NCBI GenBank assembly: GCA_028564705.1
Contig: JAPXFQ010000184.1
Location: 1,480,501-1,544,500, forward strand
Length of the DNA stretch: 64,000 nucleotides
Origin: Apricaphanius iberus
Lineage: Eukaryota; Chordata; Actinopteri; Cyprinodontiformes; Aphaniidae
Direction of reading: 5' to 3'
Shown here: positions 34,521-64,000 of the stretch, in pieces
Layout of the letters: each line of letters begins with the position of its first letter
How positions within the stretch are numbered: the stretch's first letter is position 1
Translations under genes and position numbers: made by a program
Notes under the pieces: model-generated
The model's input: the letters and a program-made list of their open reading frames with translations, nothing else
Database searches by the model: none
What the model was told of the DNA's origin: nothing

Positions 34521-35754
34521 GTGAAAATATTGTTTCATCAGATCCTTGCCCTCCCGAATATGCAGAGTCGAAACAGCTACTCACTGTTGCAGAAGCTAAC
34601 ATCCACAATCATGCTCATATCTGCTTTTTTGGGGGTACCAGCCAATCAGAAAAATAAATGCCCCCTCAGATTGGTTGCTTTACAAATGCCAGCCAATTGC
34701 TTGTCAACTTTTCAATTGCCTGTACATTTTTACCCACAAATATTTTAGATATGCTCTATGACAAAAACAATAACTTTAAGATGAGCAGTGATGATTAAAC
34801 TAGACATATTTTCAGAGCCCACTAAATGAAACCCAAACACCAGAGCTGTGTCACTGCACAAGCAAAGGATTTACTCCCTAATCAGATTTTTATAGTTAGG
34901 TTTACATTACCTATTATCGCTGCTCTTTTTCTTTTTTTCCAGTGTCCCATGTTCCTTAGTTGGATTAGTTTTTTTCATGAAAAAGTTTTAGCTATTTGTA
35001 GATCTTCCCTAAAAAGTTTAATGTTGAGAAAACTTTGTAGTGCAGAAGCAATTAATAAGTTTAAAGTTTTTTAACTGGAGTAAAAGACTCCAAAGTAAAA
35101 GACTAATGTCATGTAATGCTATGCGTGTGTAAAACAACCCAGTCATTTGGCTTTTTGCTGTATTTGACAAAAAAAAAAAAAGTAATGCATTCTTACTAGT
35201 TTTATACTATTTGTGATTATTGCTGTACTCAATGTTTCTGTAAACTGTTCCTCAGAAAATGTGAAGATAACTATTAACTTTAGTTTTGGTTTATATGTAA
35301 CTTATTATCAAAGCAGTTATGTCCAGGGTCGTCTGTGTCCAGTGACTTAGCCATCAGGCATCCAGCCTCCAACCGTCTTTTATCAGGGCCAGATCAGTTT
35401 TTGTAATAACTCTGACTGGAGGATATTGAGAAAATCTTAGAGTTGGGGTATTTTTGAATAAATTCTCAGAACATAGTAACAGTAGTGATAAATTGGCATA
35501 TTTCTCCATTCTCTCTCATTGGTGCCTCCAAAACACTCCAATTTATAGGCTTTAGGTTCTTTTTCAAGTGTGAAGATTCGCTTTTGTGAGACTCCATTTA
35601 ACAGCCTTAATATTACATGCAGAGTGCGAGTTCATAACACTTCCCTTGCTATATTAATATTGCACGCACTGATGGTATGTATATAATTCCAATACTTGGA
35701 AGGTGCTGTTTCCCTGCGTTCCTTCTATGGTTGCCCTATTTAAAAGAAAGCATA

Positions 35755-36283
35755 CAGTTTAGAACAAAAGTTTGGACACACCTTCTAATTCAGTGCATTT
35801 CCTTTCTTTTCATGACTACATTGTAGATTGTCACTGAAGGCATCAAAACTATAAACGAACACATATGGAATTATGTAGTACTTTTACAAAAATGTGTGAA
35901 ATAACCTGGCTTCCAAAGTCACCGGACCTGAACCCAATCGAGATGATTTGGGGTGAGCTGAACCGCAGAGTGAAGGCAAAAAGTACTAAGCACCTCTGGG
36001 AACTCCTTCAAGACTGTTGGAAAACCATTTCGGGTGACGACCTCTTGAAGCTCAAGAGAATGCAAAGCAGTAATCAGAGCAAAGGGTGGCTGCTTTGATG
36101 AATCTAAAATATAACGCATGTATTCATTTATTTCGCCCTTTTGTTTAAGTGCATACAGTAATTCCATACATTGTGTGTTCATTCATAGTTTTGATGCCCT
36201 TAATTGAGAATCTATAATGTAGTCAATAAAAGAAAGGAAACTCATTGAATAAGAGGGTGTGTCCAAACTTTTGGTCTGTACTG
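35755..36283 (+). mobile_element. Tc1 internal-deletion derivative, copy 2
   Basis: Ends CAGTTTAGAACAAAAGTTTG and AACTTTTGGTCTGTACTG form inverted repeats. The + strand keeps only the transposase C-terminus, with SPDLNPIEMIWGELNRR and LWELLQDCWKTISGDD (about 35917-36060). Same internal structure as 15906-16426 but in opposite orientation, so both derive from one deletion founder. Confidence 0.87.
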
Positions 36284-36712
36284 TACTCTTAGTAATGTTT
36301 CTGAAAAACTTGACTATTACAGTTACTCAAATTGTTCCTGTCTTTTCTTTTCCATCTTGACAATGTCCACACCACGCTCACTGAGCCTAGCATCACAGTT
36401 ACCGCCATATATATCAGGTCTAGGTCTCAAAGATGGTTAGTCTATTTTACGTACCATATATATTACTAGCATGTAGTGCACGGATGCATTGCTCTTCAGA
36501 TGTAATACACACAAAATTTTATCTATGCAGCCCTGTGAGTACAACAAAATTAAACAAAACCTATAATTTTACCTTTTTTATTGAAATTACAAGGACTGCA
36601 TATTATTGCAGTTAGGAAACCTATAACCTTCATTTTATTTTCTTAAAGGAGGGGTGGCATGTAAAATCCCCATTTTAAAGCTTTTCACATTATTGTGTCA
36701 TTCCCTCCTTAA

Positions 36713-38062
36713 AGGTCAACTAAGCACCAAATCAACTTTTTGAAGCTTATAAACGGCATAAATATGCTTCTTATAGTGCTCTCTACATGTCCTGGTCCCT
36801 TTTTTGACAATTTTGTGCTAATTAGATAAAATCTCACTTTTGAGCCTAAAACCGTCTGTGTGGCGCCCTCTGTACATTGCCGGTTGCATTACATTTGAAT
36901 TTCATTCCTGTCCTCCCCATTTGCTCTGGTAGCTGTGTGATGTGACTTTCTGCTGTGTGACGTCCGTCGCTCTGCCGCTTGGGGTATAAAAGCAGTCAAG
37001 TCTCCCATACGCCCCCGTAGCAAGTTGGAGTTGGAATAGTCAGCGAGCGTTTTACTTCGGCAGGCTCATCAGTGCCGACCGGACCGGTGGCCTCGGGCAA
37101 CGCGCGAGCTATCGGCTCAAACATGTACGGCTCAATGACAGTTGGTCCGCCGAGCAACGCCCCTTTTTAGATGTCGTTTTCAAATTTTCTTGTGGGCGGA
37201 GTAAGGCTGAGCACTGGTGTTTACTTGCTCTTTAAACACATCCGTAAAGTGGCTGCCATGTTGAGCGCTGAATGCCAGAGTCCTCCTAGCAACACCCTTA
37301 TATTTTGATTACTGCCCACGTCTCTCCACAGCCCGCCCTCCCCCGCTTCCTGAGCACAAAAGCAGAACGTCTTCAACAGCAGTCAGTTATCACCTGTGTA
37401 GATGATTACATACCTAGTTATTTTTCCCAATTGTGCAATGTCTTCTTGGAAAAAAACTAAAAGTACGGTGCACCGAAGATGCTGCACTGCCGTAATGACA
37501 GTGACACACAAGAAGTCCCAGCATCAACATGATGGAGGAAATACTGATAAACACCGTGGCTACTCACCCCGAGCTACATGACACCAGCTGTTTTCTATAC
37601 AGAGACAGGAATAAAAAATTAAAAAAAACTTATAAAGAGGTTAAACTACTTGGACACGAAAGGTCTTTAGAAGTTTGTGGGTGGCTCTTAAAAGAGCCGT
37701 TTTGGCTGCAGATGCACCGGTTTCTCCGCCAATAAGTGTGTCATGAACAGCTTCCTGATCCAGACAGCCTCTCTGGAGGAGTAAACACGACCCAGGCCTG
37801 GCAGTAGCTTCACCACAGTATGTCCTGCGCCGCTCACATATTATATTATAAACTTTTACTAACCACAGACAGCCGCTCAACATTGAAGTTGGTGACTCGG
37901 CGGGCGAAGCTTGGATCGACGCAGGTCACCGGCGGCTCCTCAAACTGGGCCTACCGACGCGGTGAGAGGGTGCTGTTTATGGATCCCATATGTAGCCGTC
38001 CCAGCTCCGCCTGAGGCCAGTTGAAGACAGCATGTGGAAGGGGAAACGTCCGAGGCTCTTAA
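36713..38062 (+). mobile_element. transposon region with MADF-like ORF fragment
   Basis: From the TTAAAGGTCAACTAAGCACC block to about CTCTTAAAGGGACATG. An ORF from 37529 encodes MMEEILINTVATHPELHDTS followed by CFLYRDRNKKLKKTYKEV, the start of a MADF/Myb-like DNA-binding domain as found in PIF/Harbinger partner proteins. The reading frame then degenerates. Element ends are not proven. Confidence 0.5.
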
Positions 38063-40362
38063 AGGGACATGCAGCTAATTTCAAGGCATTAAGTTCGGAC
38101 ATGTTATAAGTACAATGTTTCAAGTAGGTAGTATAAATCATTTATTGATCTTACAGATCGATGTAGGATATTATAGCTGTACTGTACCACAGAATTGCTC
38201 TGTATGCCTGAGAAGAACGTGACACCTCCCTTTTTAAAGAGAAATTTGAATACAAATACGCAATCACAACCCGTTATGTTTTTGAGCGCTTTGTAGGTGC
38301 TTATTTTGCCAAATATTCTGCTTTTGTCTGCTCCCTATATGGTAATAATAGTGTAATTGGCTGATATTAGTTGGGTAATTAGTCAGGCTGTCTGCTCTGG
38401 TAGCCAGACTGAAGTCATTTGCTTAACAGAGATGCTGTATGTTTCTTGCTATCTGTAGCACCAATGAGTTTTAATTAGAGTTATGGCCGGCGTTCCTTTA
38501 GTTGCCACTGAAAATAGATTTTCGCAACTGAAAATATTTCTTAAAAGCAGAATTTTCTATTTTGTAATCAAGGAAAAAAAGCCAATGGAAAGGCAGTTCA
38601 CAGCAACAAGTGGGGGAGTAGGAGCAGTGTCTGTGTCTGATCCATACAGTCTGAGAAAACTCTGCTCTCTTTCCAGCTTTTGCATTTTGATGGCAGAAAC
38701 GCTTATGAAAGCTTAACTTTTGTAAGCCTTTATTTATATTTCTACCAGTAACGAGCCAGTGCCTCTGGGATTCTATGAACTTCAGTTCTTGTTGCGCTCT
38801 TCTGAGTCAGTATTCCTGGTTGAAATCTTGCAGATGACTGTGTCAATGATGCACTGTTGTTGGTATTTCCACACATTGCAGTAGTTTGGGGAAGGAATGT
38901 TCGGTCTGTGTTGTACCCACTGCATAGCACCGGTCAGGGGGAGGGATGCCATTGGAAAATACAAGGAAGGGCTTGGTCCTAAGTAAAATATCCTAGAGTA
39001 GGCCAGTGAAAGGGTTCTCCTGGGTGTAGCTGCCTGATAAGATCTGAGTGTGATTGTGGTCACTGAGGATTTTTGGGTGTTAAAGAGGCAGTGCTGGACA
39101 GTGAGTGGTGACTCATTAACATGGATGATAGCACTGTAACTTTCTGTCTTTTTCCCATTTTCATATAACTTTTTATATTGTAGCTCTTATTGGTTTTATT
39201 AGTTTGTTGCTAGAGTCACAAAGGGTGAACAAAAGTTACAATTACACCGTGACTCAATAAATAGAACTACTAATGCATTCGCCTTGGACTGTGCTACCAT
39301 ATTATATTTCTTTCAACTCCTCTGCCTCAATCATGGAAACTTTCCATTCATAAGATTTGTTCAGGCTTTTGTGAGATCTTTCTCACCAAACGATCTCTTC
39401 AGTTTATCTGACTCCTTTTTTTCTTTTCCTTTTTCACACACTTATAGAATATAACATTAAAAAATCCAATTGATTTAATAACTTCTCACCAAGTGGTTAA
39501 CAGCATAGATTCCTAACGTGAAATATTCCTGATTCGTTTTAAATGTGAGTTCTAAGTCCAGGTTTGACTTCACTTTTGCTAACCTGAAAAATGTCCCACA
39601 TGCTCGCAGGATGGAGTATAATTTACAAGTTGGATGACATCAGAGTAGATTGTCCCTGGAAAATATTAAATCTGGGGGTTGTCTGCCAAAAATCCAAGCT
39701 GTGAAGGGTAGAAGCAAGTCATTCTTCTTTATTTCAGTCCTCAGGCAGAGAAAATGTAGTGTGTGAATAAAGAAGCAAGAAGCTGATTTTATTTATTATT
39801 TCCTGCTTCTCTGTTGTTCCATGCTCAGAGGTTACTGGATAAACTTCCTCCAGTATTAGTTGTTGGAAGTTGGATTTTTTTTTGTAGCTATTCTAGGTTT
39901 CATGTTATATAGTGCAGCTCCAAACAGCACAGAGGTATAGAAAGCATCAGCCGATTCTGTTACATCACTACTGTCTGCAGGGCTGTTTTTTTTCTCTTCT
40001 GTTAAAACATTTATTTCTTTTAGTTATTAAGTTATTTTTTATAGCTTTAATAGCTGATCCCATCAATCATTCCAGTCGTCTTCATGAAAAAGGATGGAAG
40101 TTAAATAAAATATTTTCTATCATCTGTAATTCATTTTACACTTTGTTTCCCAGTATACTCCTATGGTTTAGTAGTGTTTATTTTTTCATCACCAGGCTGT
40201 TTAGGTTTTAAGTTTTTAATGAATAGATTTTGATTAATAATAAAAATTAATAACTTTTAGAATCATGAAGCAGTACTTAAAAACCTTGTGTTTGCCAGAT
40301 AGTGATTAGTTAGGGGAAAATTTGGCTTTTCTGGATGCATTTCCTGTCCCACTATGTAAAAA

Positions 40363-40445
40363 AAGGGTGCTTAAGTCCAGTACTCGACAGCTACTATCCT
40401 GCAACTTTAAGATGCTTCCCTTCTCTATCACACCTGAATCTAAGG
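40363..40445 (+). repeat. fragment of the GGGTGC...CTCGAC fish repeat
   Basis: AAGGGTGCTTAAGTCCAGTACTCGACAGCTACTATCCTGCAAC and CACACCTGAATC identify a truncated copy of the family present at 30566. Confidence 0.5.
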
Positions 40446-40514
40446 CCTGGTATAAGCGGAAAAAGTTTTCTGCCCATTTCTGACTGGATTCTCCTTTCCA
40501 AAAATCTTAAGGAC

Positions 40515-41322
40515 TAGGGGTGGCCGGTATGGCAAAATTTTGATATCACGGTATTTTGAAAACATAACGGCATTACGGTATTTAACTGTATTTTTTTGCC
40601 ATACAAGACCGTTCATATCCACATTATCTTATAAGAATGAAGAATATAAAATGGCTTTAAATAGCCCATTTTACTGCCATATCGACTGCATCATATTGTT
40701 TTTTCCAGACACAGGTGAATGATATGAAAATAATTAAAATGATTATGATTCTAGTACCCTTGATATTCTAAGGCTGAATGTTTAATTTTTTTTAAACCTC
40801 ATGTTGGAGCAAGCAACAAATTGCATCTTCTAATTGCTTTAGATGTAGTAATGAAGAATCCCGCTAGGGGGCAGAGTATAGACTCAGATCAGATTTTGCC
40901 AAAGAAGAAGTAAAATAAAAATGGCGACCGTAGGTGATTATTAGCTGGTTAATATTCAGTTAACAACAGAAAAAAAGACGGCAGAAGTATTGTAGATGGT
41001 ATGTAAAACATATTTACCGCTATTAATGGTTTCTTTCCTACTGGTTTTGCCACCGTTGACCGCGTTTACCTACAGACGGACAAATAGCGCTCAACACTTC
41101 CCCCTACTGGTTACTCTCAATAGCGTTTGTAAAAGGTATGCCCTTCGGTTCTCGTTTGACATTTTAGAGCCCATAAACTTTTTAAACTATAGATGAGGCT
41201 CCTCATTAAACGTTCCGGAAGTTGTCGGAGGTATTCACCGGTATAGAAGTATATAAAAAATTCATATCAAAACAAAAATAAACATCAGTTTTCGGTATGA
41301 ACCGGTATACCGCCCAGGCCTA
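40515..41322. mobile_element. hAT-like element, second copy of the 32290 family
   Basis: Starts TAGGGGTGGCCGGTATGGCA and ends GGTATACCGCCCAGGCCTA, with the shared internal blocks listed for 32290-33303. No clear target duplication. Confidence 0.7.
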
Positions 41323-41801
41323 TAAAAGATGCTTTGATTATTGTGATGGTTCTTATGATAATGCTAACAGATGTTCCTGCCGTGTTCAGTATGTTAGGAG
41401 CGCTCTGGGTTGCTAAGAGTGAAGCCAGGAACGCTCCGATCACAAATCGGAGATATTCAAGTTGTTGGATTGTCTTTGTACATTTTCACATAATGTGTGG
41501 TATGTTGAAGGAATTCAGAAAATTAGGAAGGGAATTAAAACTGAAGTGTCATCAGCTAATTTTATTTGTTTCAGTAATTAGGAGATTGTATGTAGAATGC
41601 TTGTGCAAGTGTTTTCTACAGATAAATGTTGAAATATGATCAGAATCTCAACAATATTTCAATTTCATGTTTGAAAAAAAGGTTCCCTTGTGAGGAGGCA
41701 TGACAGAAAGTAATAGAAGCTGTGCTTTATACTTATAACACTCATGTTTCTGTTTATGCTACTAGTGACTAAGGAAGGGGCTTGACAAACTTTTCTGGAA
41801 C

Positions 41802-60420
<18,619 letters not shown>

Positions 60421-60469
60421 TAAAGCATGTTCATACTAAAACCTTTAATATATTTTATTGGGATTCCAT

Positions 60470-61820
60470 TAGGGCTGCAGCGGTTCGTCGAGTAACTCGA
60501 TTTACTCGATTCCAAAAATTGCTCGAGGCAAAAACTCTGCCTCGAAGCCTCTCTAAATTCCTGCACTATAAGTGCAGAGATCTGATTGTTCCACACGGAC
60601 CGTTGCAGCGCGGGATACAGTTTAAATTTGGTTGGCGCGATGACGGAGAATAAAGATGCCCATAAACGTCAGAAAATGTATAAACGTTGGGATTGTTACA
60701 TTCTAAAAACAGAAGAGAACAAAGTGCAGTGTATTTACTGCAAAGTAGACCTGGCGTACCACTGCAGTACGAGCTCAATGAACATCAACATGCTGTTTCA
60801 CCAAGCATCGCTGAAACGAGGTAACGTAACCTAAAGCCTGTAAAAATTGATGTTCACTAATTTTAATACTGTATTTGTAGCGATGTCATGATGCGGTATG
60901 ACTAGATATGTTTCACGTTTGATATTCACGTTCAATTGCACGAGAGCCTTGTCCACGCGTAGCCGGGTATCTCACAAAACTGAGATATTTTTCTGCGGTT
61001 TGGCCTATCATCTACACGTAAACGCAGATTTTCGTCTCAAAAAGCAAATCTTTTAAAAAACTCTGGCAAACGCGGAGAACTGCGTTTTCTCTGTTTTCAG
61101 TATTTGCGTTTGGATGGATGATAACAGTAATGTCACTATCTGTGACAAAAAATGCGGCAACATTTAAAACCAACAGACTTTGCGCTGCAACCAAAGTAAA
61201 AAAAAAAACTGTCTCTCACGCCTGTGTGTTTTAGAATGATTGAGTGACCATTAGCAGGGGCGTATCCAGGAGGTTGATAAAGAGGGGCTAAAAGGGGCCC
61301 AGGGTGGGCCTGGGACTGTAGCACCAAAATAAAAGCAGAGATGTTCTTCTAGTGGGGACCCAATCTGAGCTGGTTACATTTTACTGTTTTCAACTGTTAA
61401 AAGGACATTTAAAGTTGTTTGTTTTGCTAAGGTTTATGTGACAATGTCGTCTCAAACTCTGCTTTCTTTTCAAAAAATGTGAGTGATTGGCAAAAAATAA
61501 AAAAATCACTAAAACTTTGCAACTTTTCACAAAAAATTGGATGGACTGTTTAGTTTATTAACATATATTAATGCAGTTGACTGTTATTTTGTCAAATAAA
61601 TACTGTAAATGGGCTTAGTTTTGGACCCAAATGTTGGAGTTGGAATTCTCTGTTTATTTAAGAGATAAAAGACAAATTTCTTGATCATTTTACAGCCACA
61701 AAATTTTCGTTATGCATGATTTGTTTTGGTTGTTTAAAAACGTTAAAAAAATCAGATTAATCGAATCGATAAAGTGCTAGATTAATCTATTACAAAAAAA
61801 AATCGATACCTGCGGCCCTA
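60470..61820 (+). mobile_element. hAT element with an intact BED zinc-finger exon
   Basis: TAGGGCTGCAGCGGTTCGTC start and ATACCTGCGGCCCTA end. Flanks GATTCCAT (60462-60469) and GATTCCAA (61821-61828) match at 7 of 8 bases, a hAT target duplication. A MITE fragment related to 57297 is nested at about 60955-61110. The transposase core is missing. Confidence 0.82.
60640..60834 (+). CDS. BED zinc-finger ORF of hAT transposase origin
   Basis: From the ATG at 60640, with the frame open further upstream, it encodes MTENKDAHKRQKMYKRWDCY, then KVQCIYCKVDLAYHCSTSS and NINMLFHQASLK. CIYC and later histidines fit a BED finger (C-x2-C ... H). It ends at GAG/GTAACG at 60821, the same donor as in the element at 54083, so this is the first coding exon of a hAT transposase that once spliced. 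The conserved aromatic positions are partly kept. It lies in sense orientation in an atp13a3 intron. Confidence 0.6.
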   Translation: MTENKDAHKRQKMYKRWDCYILKTEENKVQCIYCKVDLAYHCSTSSMNINMLFHQASLKRGNVT

Positions 61821-61954
61821 GATTCCAATGCAAAAGCAATTAAGGACTGCATAACTGAAGGAGGAAATGTAATTTTCTTAAATAAAATTCTGTTCAAATT
61901 TATTTATAAGGCACATTTACTAAAAACACCTTGAATTGCCTCGTGTTGAAAAAG

Positions 61955-62220
61955 TGCCATCCATCCATCCATTTTCTGAACCGCTTAGTCCTCCAGGGGT
62001 CGCGGGGGCTGGTGCCCATCTCCAGCTGTCAACGGGCGAGAGGCGTGGTACACCCTTGGCAGGTCGCCAGTCCATCACAGGGCCACATAGACAGACAGGA
62101 CAAACAACCATGCATGCACACACCCACACCTAAGGCCAATTTCGATTGATCAATTAACCTGACCGTCATGTTTTTGGACTGTGGGAGGAAGCCGGAGTAC
62201 CCGGAGGGAACCCACGAATG
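61955..62220 (+). repeat. teleost CCATCCATCC-type interspersed repeat
   Basis: CATCCATCCATCCATTTTCTG, then GGTCGCGGGGGCTGGTGCCC, CGAGAGGCGTGGTACACCC, GGACTGTGGGAGGAAGCCGG and AGTACCCGGAGGGAACCCACG. Longer copy of the repeat at 8190-8315, continuing to a G run and telomere-like repeats. Confidence 0.75.
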
Positions 62221-62224
62221 CAGG

Positions 62225-62270
62225 GGGGGGGGGGTAGGGTTAGGGGGGTAGGGTAGGGTTAGGGTTAGGG
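62225..62270. repeat. short interstitial telomeric repeat
   Basis: A G run followed by units of TAGGGT, TTAGGG and TAGGGTAGGG, several in tandem. This is the vertebrate telomere unit, short and imperfect, at the end of an interspersed repeat. Confidence 0.75.
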
Positions 62271-63160
62271 CCCAGGGCCTTTCTGCATGGACAAGAAAAA
62301 GTGCTATATAAATAAAATTACCTTGCCTAAAACATAGTTGCTTACAGAAAATAAAGTCAAACCATAAAAGAAAACAAAAAAGTTGTAGTTAAAGACGATA
62401 ATATTACTATTCCTGTCAAATAAAGACCATTAAAATGGAAAAGCTCATTGGAACCAGCTGCATTCAGAAAAGACACAACCATTAGATGGAGTGTACTTGT
62501 GTGTTACAGAGATCTACTGCTAAACTATTAGTCCTGTATTCCACAATGTTGATCTTCATGGGCAAGAGGAAAGTCATTGTCTCTTAGCAGATATGTAAAA
62601 GATGATCTTGTCAAATGAAATATCAGATCACCCTGAAACCACTAACTAAACTGTGAGGCATAGTGATGAAAGCATCATGATCTAAGGGATTTAATTTTTT
62701 CAAAGCTGATGCGATTGAACTTAAAAATACAGCAATACTCAAGGCAAACCTGTTAAGGGCTGCAAGAGACTTGAGAATTGGGCAGAGTTTCACATCCTAG
62801 CAGAATAAACCATAGATGGATAGATAGATGCAGATCCAAAATGACTGAAAATGTATTTAAACTTTTGCTTTCTGCTCTTATTGAATTCAGGACAAATCCT
62901 GAAGCTGTTGCTATTTTAGTTTTTTTAATTTATAGGACGTTGGGTTTAGTTGTAGCTTCCTGGTTGTCACTAAATGCTAAGATTGTGTGTTCTCAATTCA
63001 GCCTCAATTAAATAGTTTATTCATAAGCTTTAAAGATAACAATAAACTCTATTTTTTCTTGATGAAAAGATCTTCACAGAAAGCCTTATTTTAAAAAAAC
63101 AACAGGGAAATATTTACTGAATTAGATTGTAAATGTTTCCCACGTAGGCATTTGGGAGTG
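62271..63160. other. intronic sequence without recognised content
   Basis: AT-rich with short unremarkable ORFs. The next atp13a3 exon was not found here. Confidence 0.5.
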
Positions 63161-63813
63161 TTAAAGGTTGTGTATGGAACATGAGCATGATGGCGACATC
63201 TAGTTTATCAAGGTTGCAGTTACAATAGAAAAATCATTCCAGCTGTTTGGTTGCCTGGTTCTCTGCCGTTAGGGCCAGTGACCAACCTGAACTGTGTCCA
63301 GTGGGGAATGTATTTTAGAGGAGTTTAACTAACGGCTAACGTTAGCAAATGAGCTAGCTTACTGATCCAGGAGGAAAGTTGCCGTTTCGGCGTGTGTGAT
63401 GCAGTAGAAATGTTTTATATGGGTCCATCTAGTGTCTGCTTCACCTAAAACTACTCTAGTTTCTGTTCTTCTGCGGTCACTCCTCTCCTGAGACTAACAA
63501 TATATCCAGGTCCCTGAAGTAGCTGCTTGACTTAAACATTGACTGACTCAATCATTCTTTGTAATGCTAGCTGAGCTGTGCCAAACGTATGGTTGAATCA
63601 TATCTGTCAACCCGCGGTAGCTACTGGCTGGTAGATGTAAAGATAACGGCATTGTTGTGGCCGATTTAAATGTACATTTTATTATATTTTAATTCAAATA
63701 TAAATTGTTAAGGAAAGATTGAACTTTCTTTCTGCAGCCCTCTAAAAGCTCAATTAATTATTTTTATTTTCAATGTAGCTTTTTATGAAAATGTTCCATA
63801 TACAACCTTTTAA
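63161..63813. mobile_element. piggyBac-like MITE, copy B
   Basis: TTAA/AGGTTGTGTATGGAACATG start and ATGTTCCATATACAACCTTTTAA end; both flanks are TTAA. Long direct similarity to copy A at 58855-59479. Non-coding. Confidence 0.83.
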
Positions 63814-64000
63814 TATGACTTTAAGAAGCTAAAGTCGGCACATCAATAAAATATTGTAATGAAACCCTAAAGAACATAATCTAAAGTGAAGCTATACTTA
63901 ATTACTTTTAAGGCAATACAACCTAATTCATTTCCTCTCAACCCTCTAGGTGCCAAAGTCGCAATATTGCGACAAGCAACATTGCTGACTTTAACGAGCC

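Larger units (their letters stand above)
32076..41765. other. atp13a3 5' intron 2 (about 9.7 kb)
   Basis: Mostly transposon material: two long related hAT elements (32290-33303, 40515-41322), a repeat with unique ends at 33725-34140, the second copy of the 2124 family, a Tc1 derivative, and an element with a MADF fragment. 38,100-40,350 shows no recognisable gene or repeat. Confidence 0.6.

Noticed and set aside
41334..41639. 101-residue + ORF before exon 1
   Set aside because: No similarity recognised, no in-phase splice signals, and outside the conserved start exon.

Overview
This is a eukaryotic, vertebrate window and almost certainly teleost fish DNA. Short exons with GT-AG introns lie in AT-rich sequence crowded with DNA transposons typical of fishes: Tc1/mariner with long inverted repeats, hAT elements beginning TAGGGCTG or TAGGGATG, and piggyBac-like elements with TTAA targets. 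There are no operons, bacterial promoters or CRISPR arrays. Species cannot be named from the sequence; a percomorph-like teleost is my guess.

Two protein genes can be built exon by exon, both on the + strand. (1) About 1-15,030 holds the 3' two thirds of tmem44, a PQ-loop-like multi-pass membrane protein. Seven coding exons are recognised, ending at a TGA at 14,992-14,994. One intron has the hallmarks of the minor (U12) spliceosome. (2) About 20,690 to beyond 64,000 holds atp13a3, a P5B-type ATPase of the endolysosomal polyamine transporter group. I place a CpG-containing promoter and untranslated exon 1 near 20,690-20,974, a second untranslated exon at 31,995-32,075, the start codon at 41,802, and 24 coding exons to 60,401. 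These encode about 942 residues with all catalytic motifs of the P-type cycle. The last membrane segments lie past the window end. In human 3q29, TMEM44 lies just upstream of ATP13A3 on the same strand, so this is conserved synteny and supports both identifications.

Region by region: 1-15,030 tmem44, with a 10-kb last intron holding a nearly full-length dead Tc1 element (8,078-9,716) and an orphan first-exon-like ORF (5,593-5,684). 15,030-20,650 is intergenic with a Tc1 deletion derivative, an unrelated perfect hairpin and simple repeats. 20,650-41,765 holds the promoter and the two long 5' introns, with transposon pieces carrying THAP and MADF DNA-binding fragments. 41,766-64,000 is the atp13a3 body, whose introns carry a 496-bp hAT element with a perfect 8-bp target duplication and a tRNA-like insert, a nested piggyBac-like/hAT structure, two hAT elements with BED zinc-finger exons, a direct pair of piggyBac-like repeats flanking coding exons 21-24, and a short interstitial telomeric repeat.

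The genes are ordinary and conserved. The less usual material is splicing-related (U12-type intron, 18-nt microexon, weak or non-canonical donors) and transposon-related (BED exon with a conserved splice donor inside an atp13a3 intron). I found no evidence of a wholly new system.
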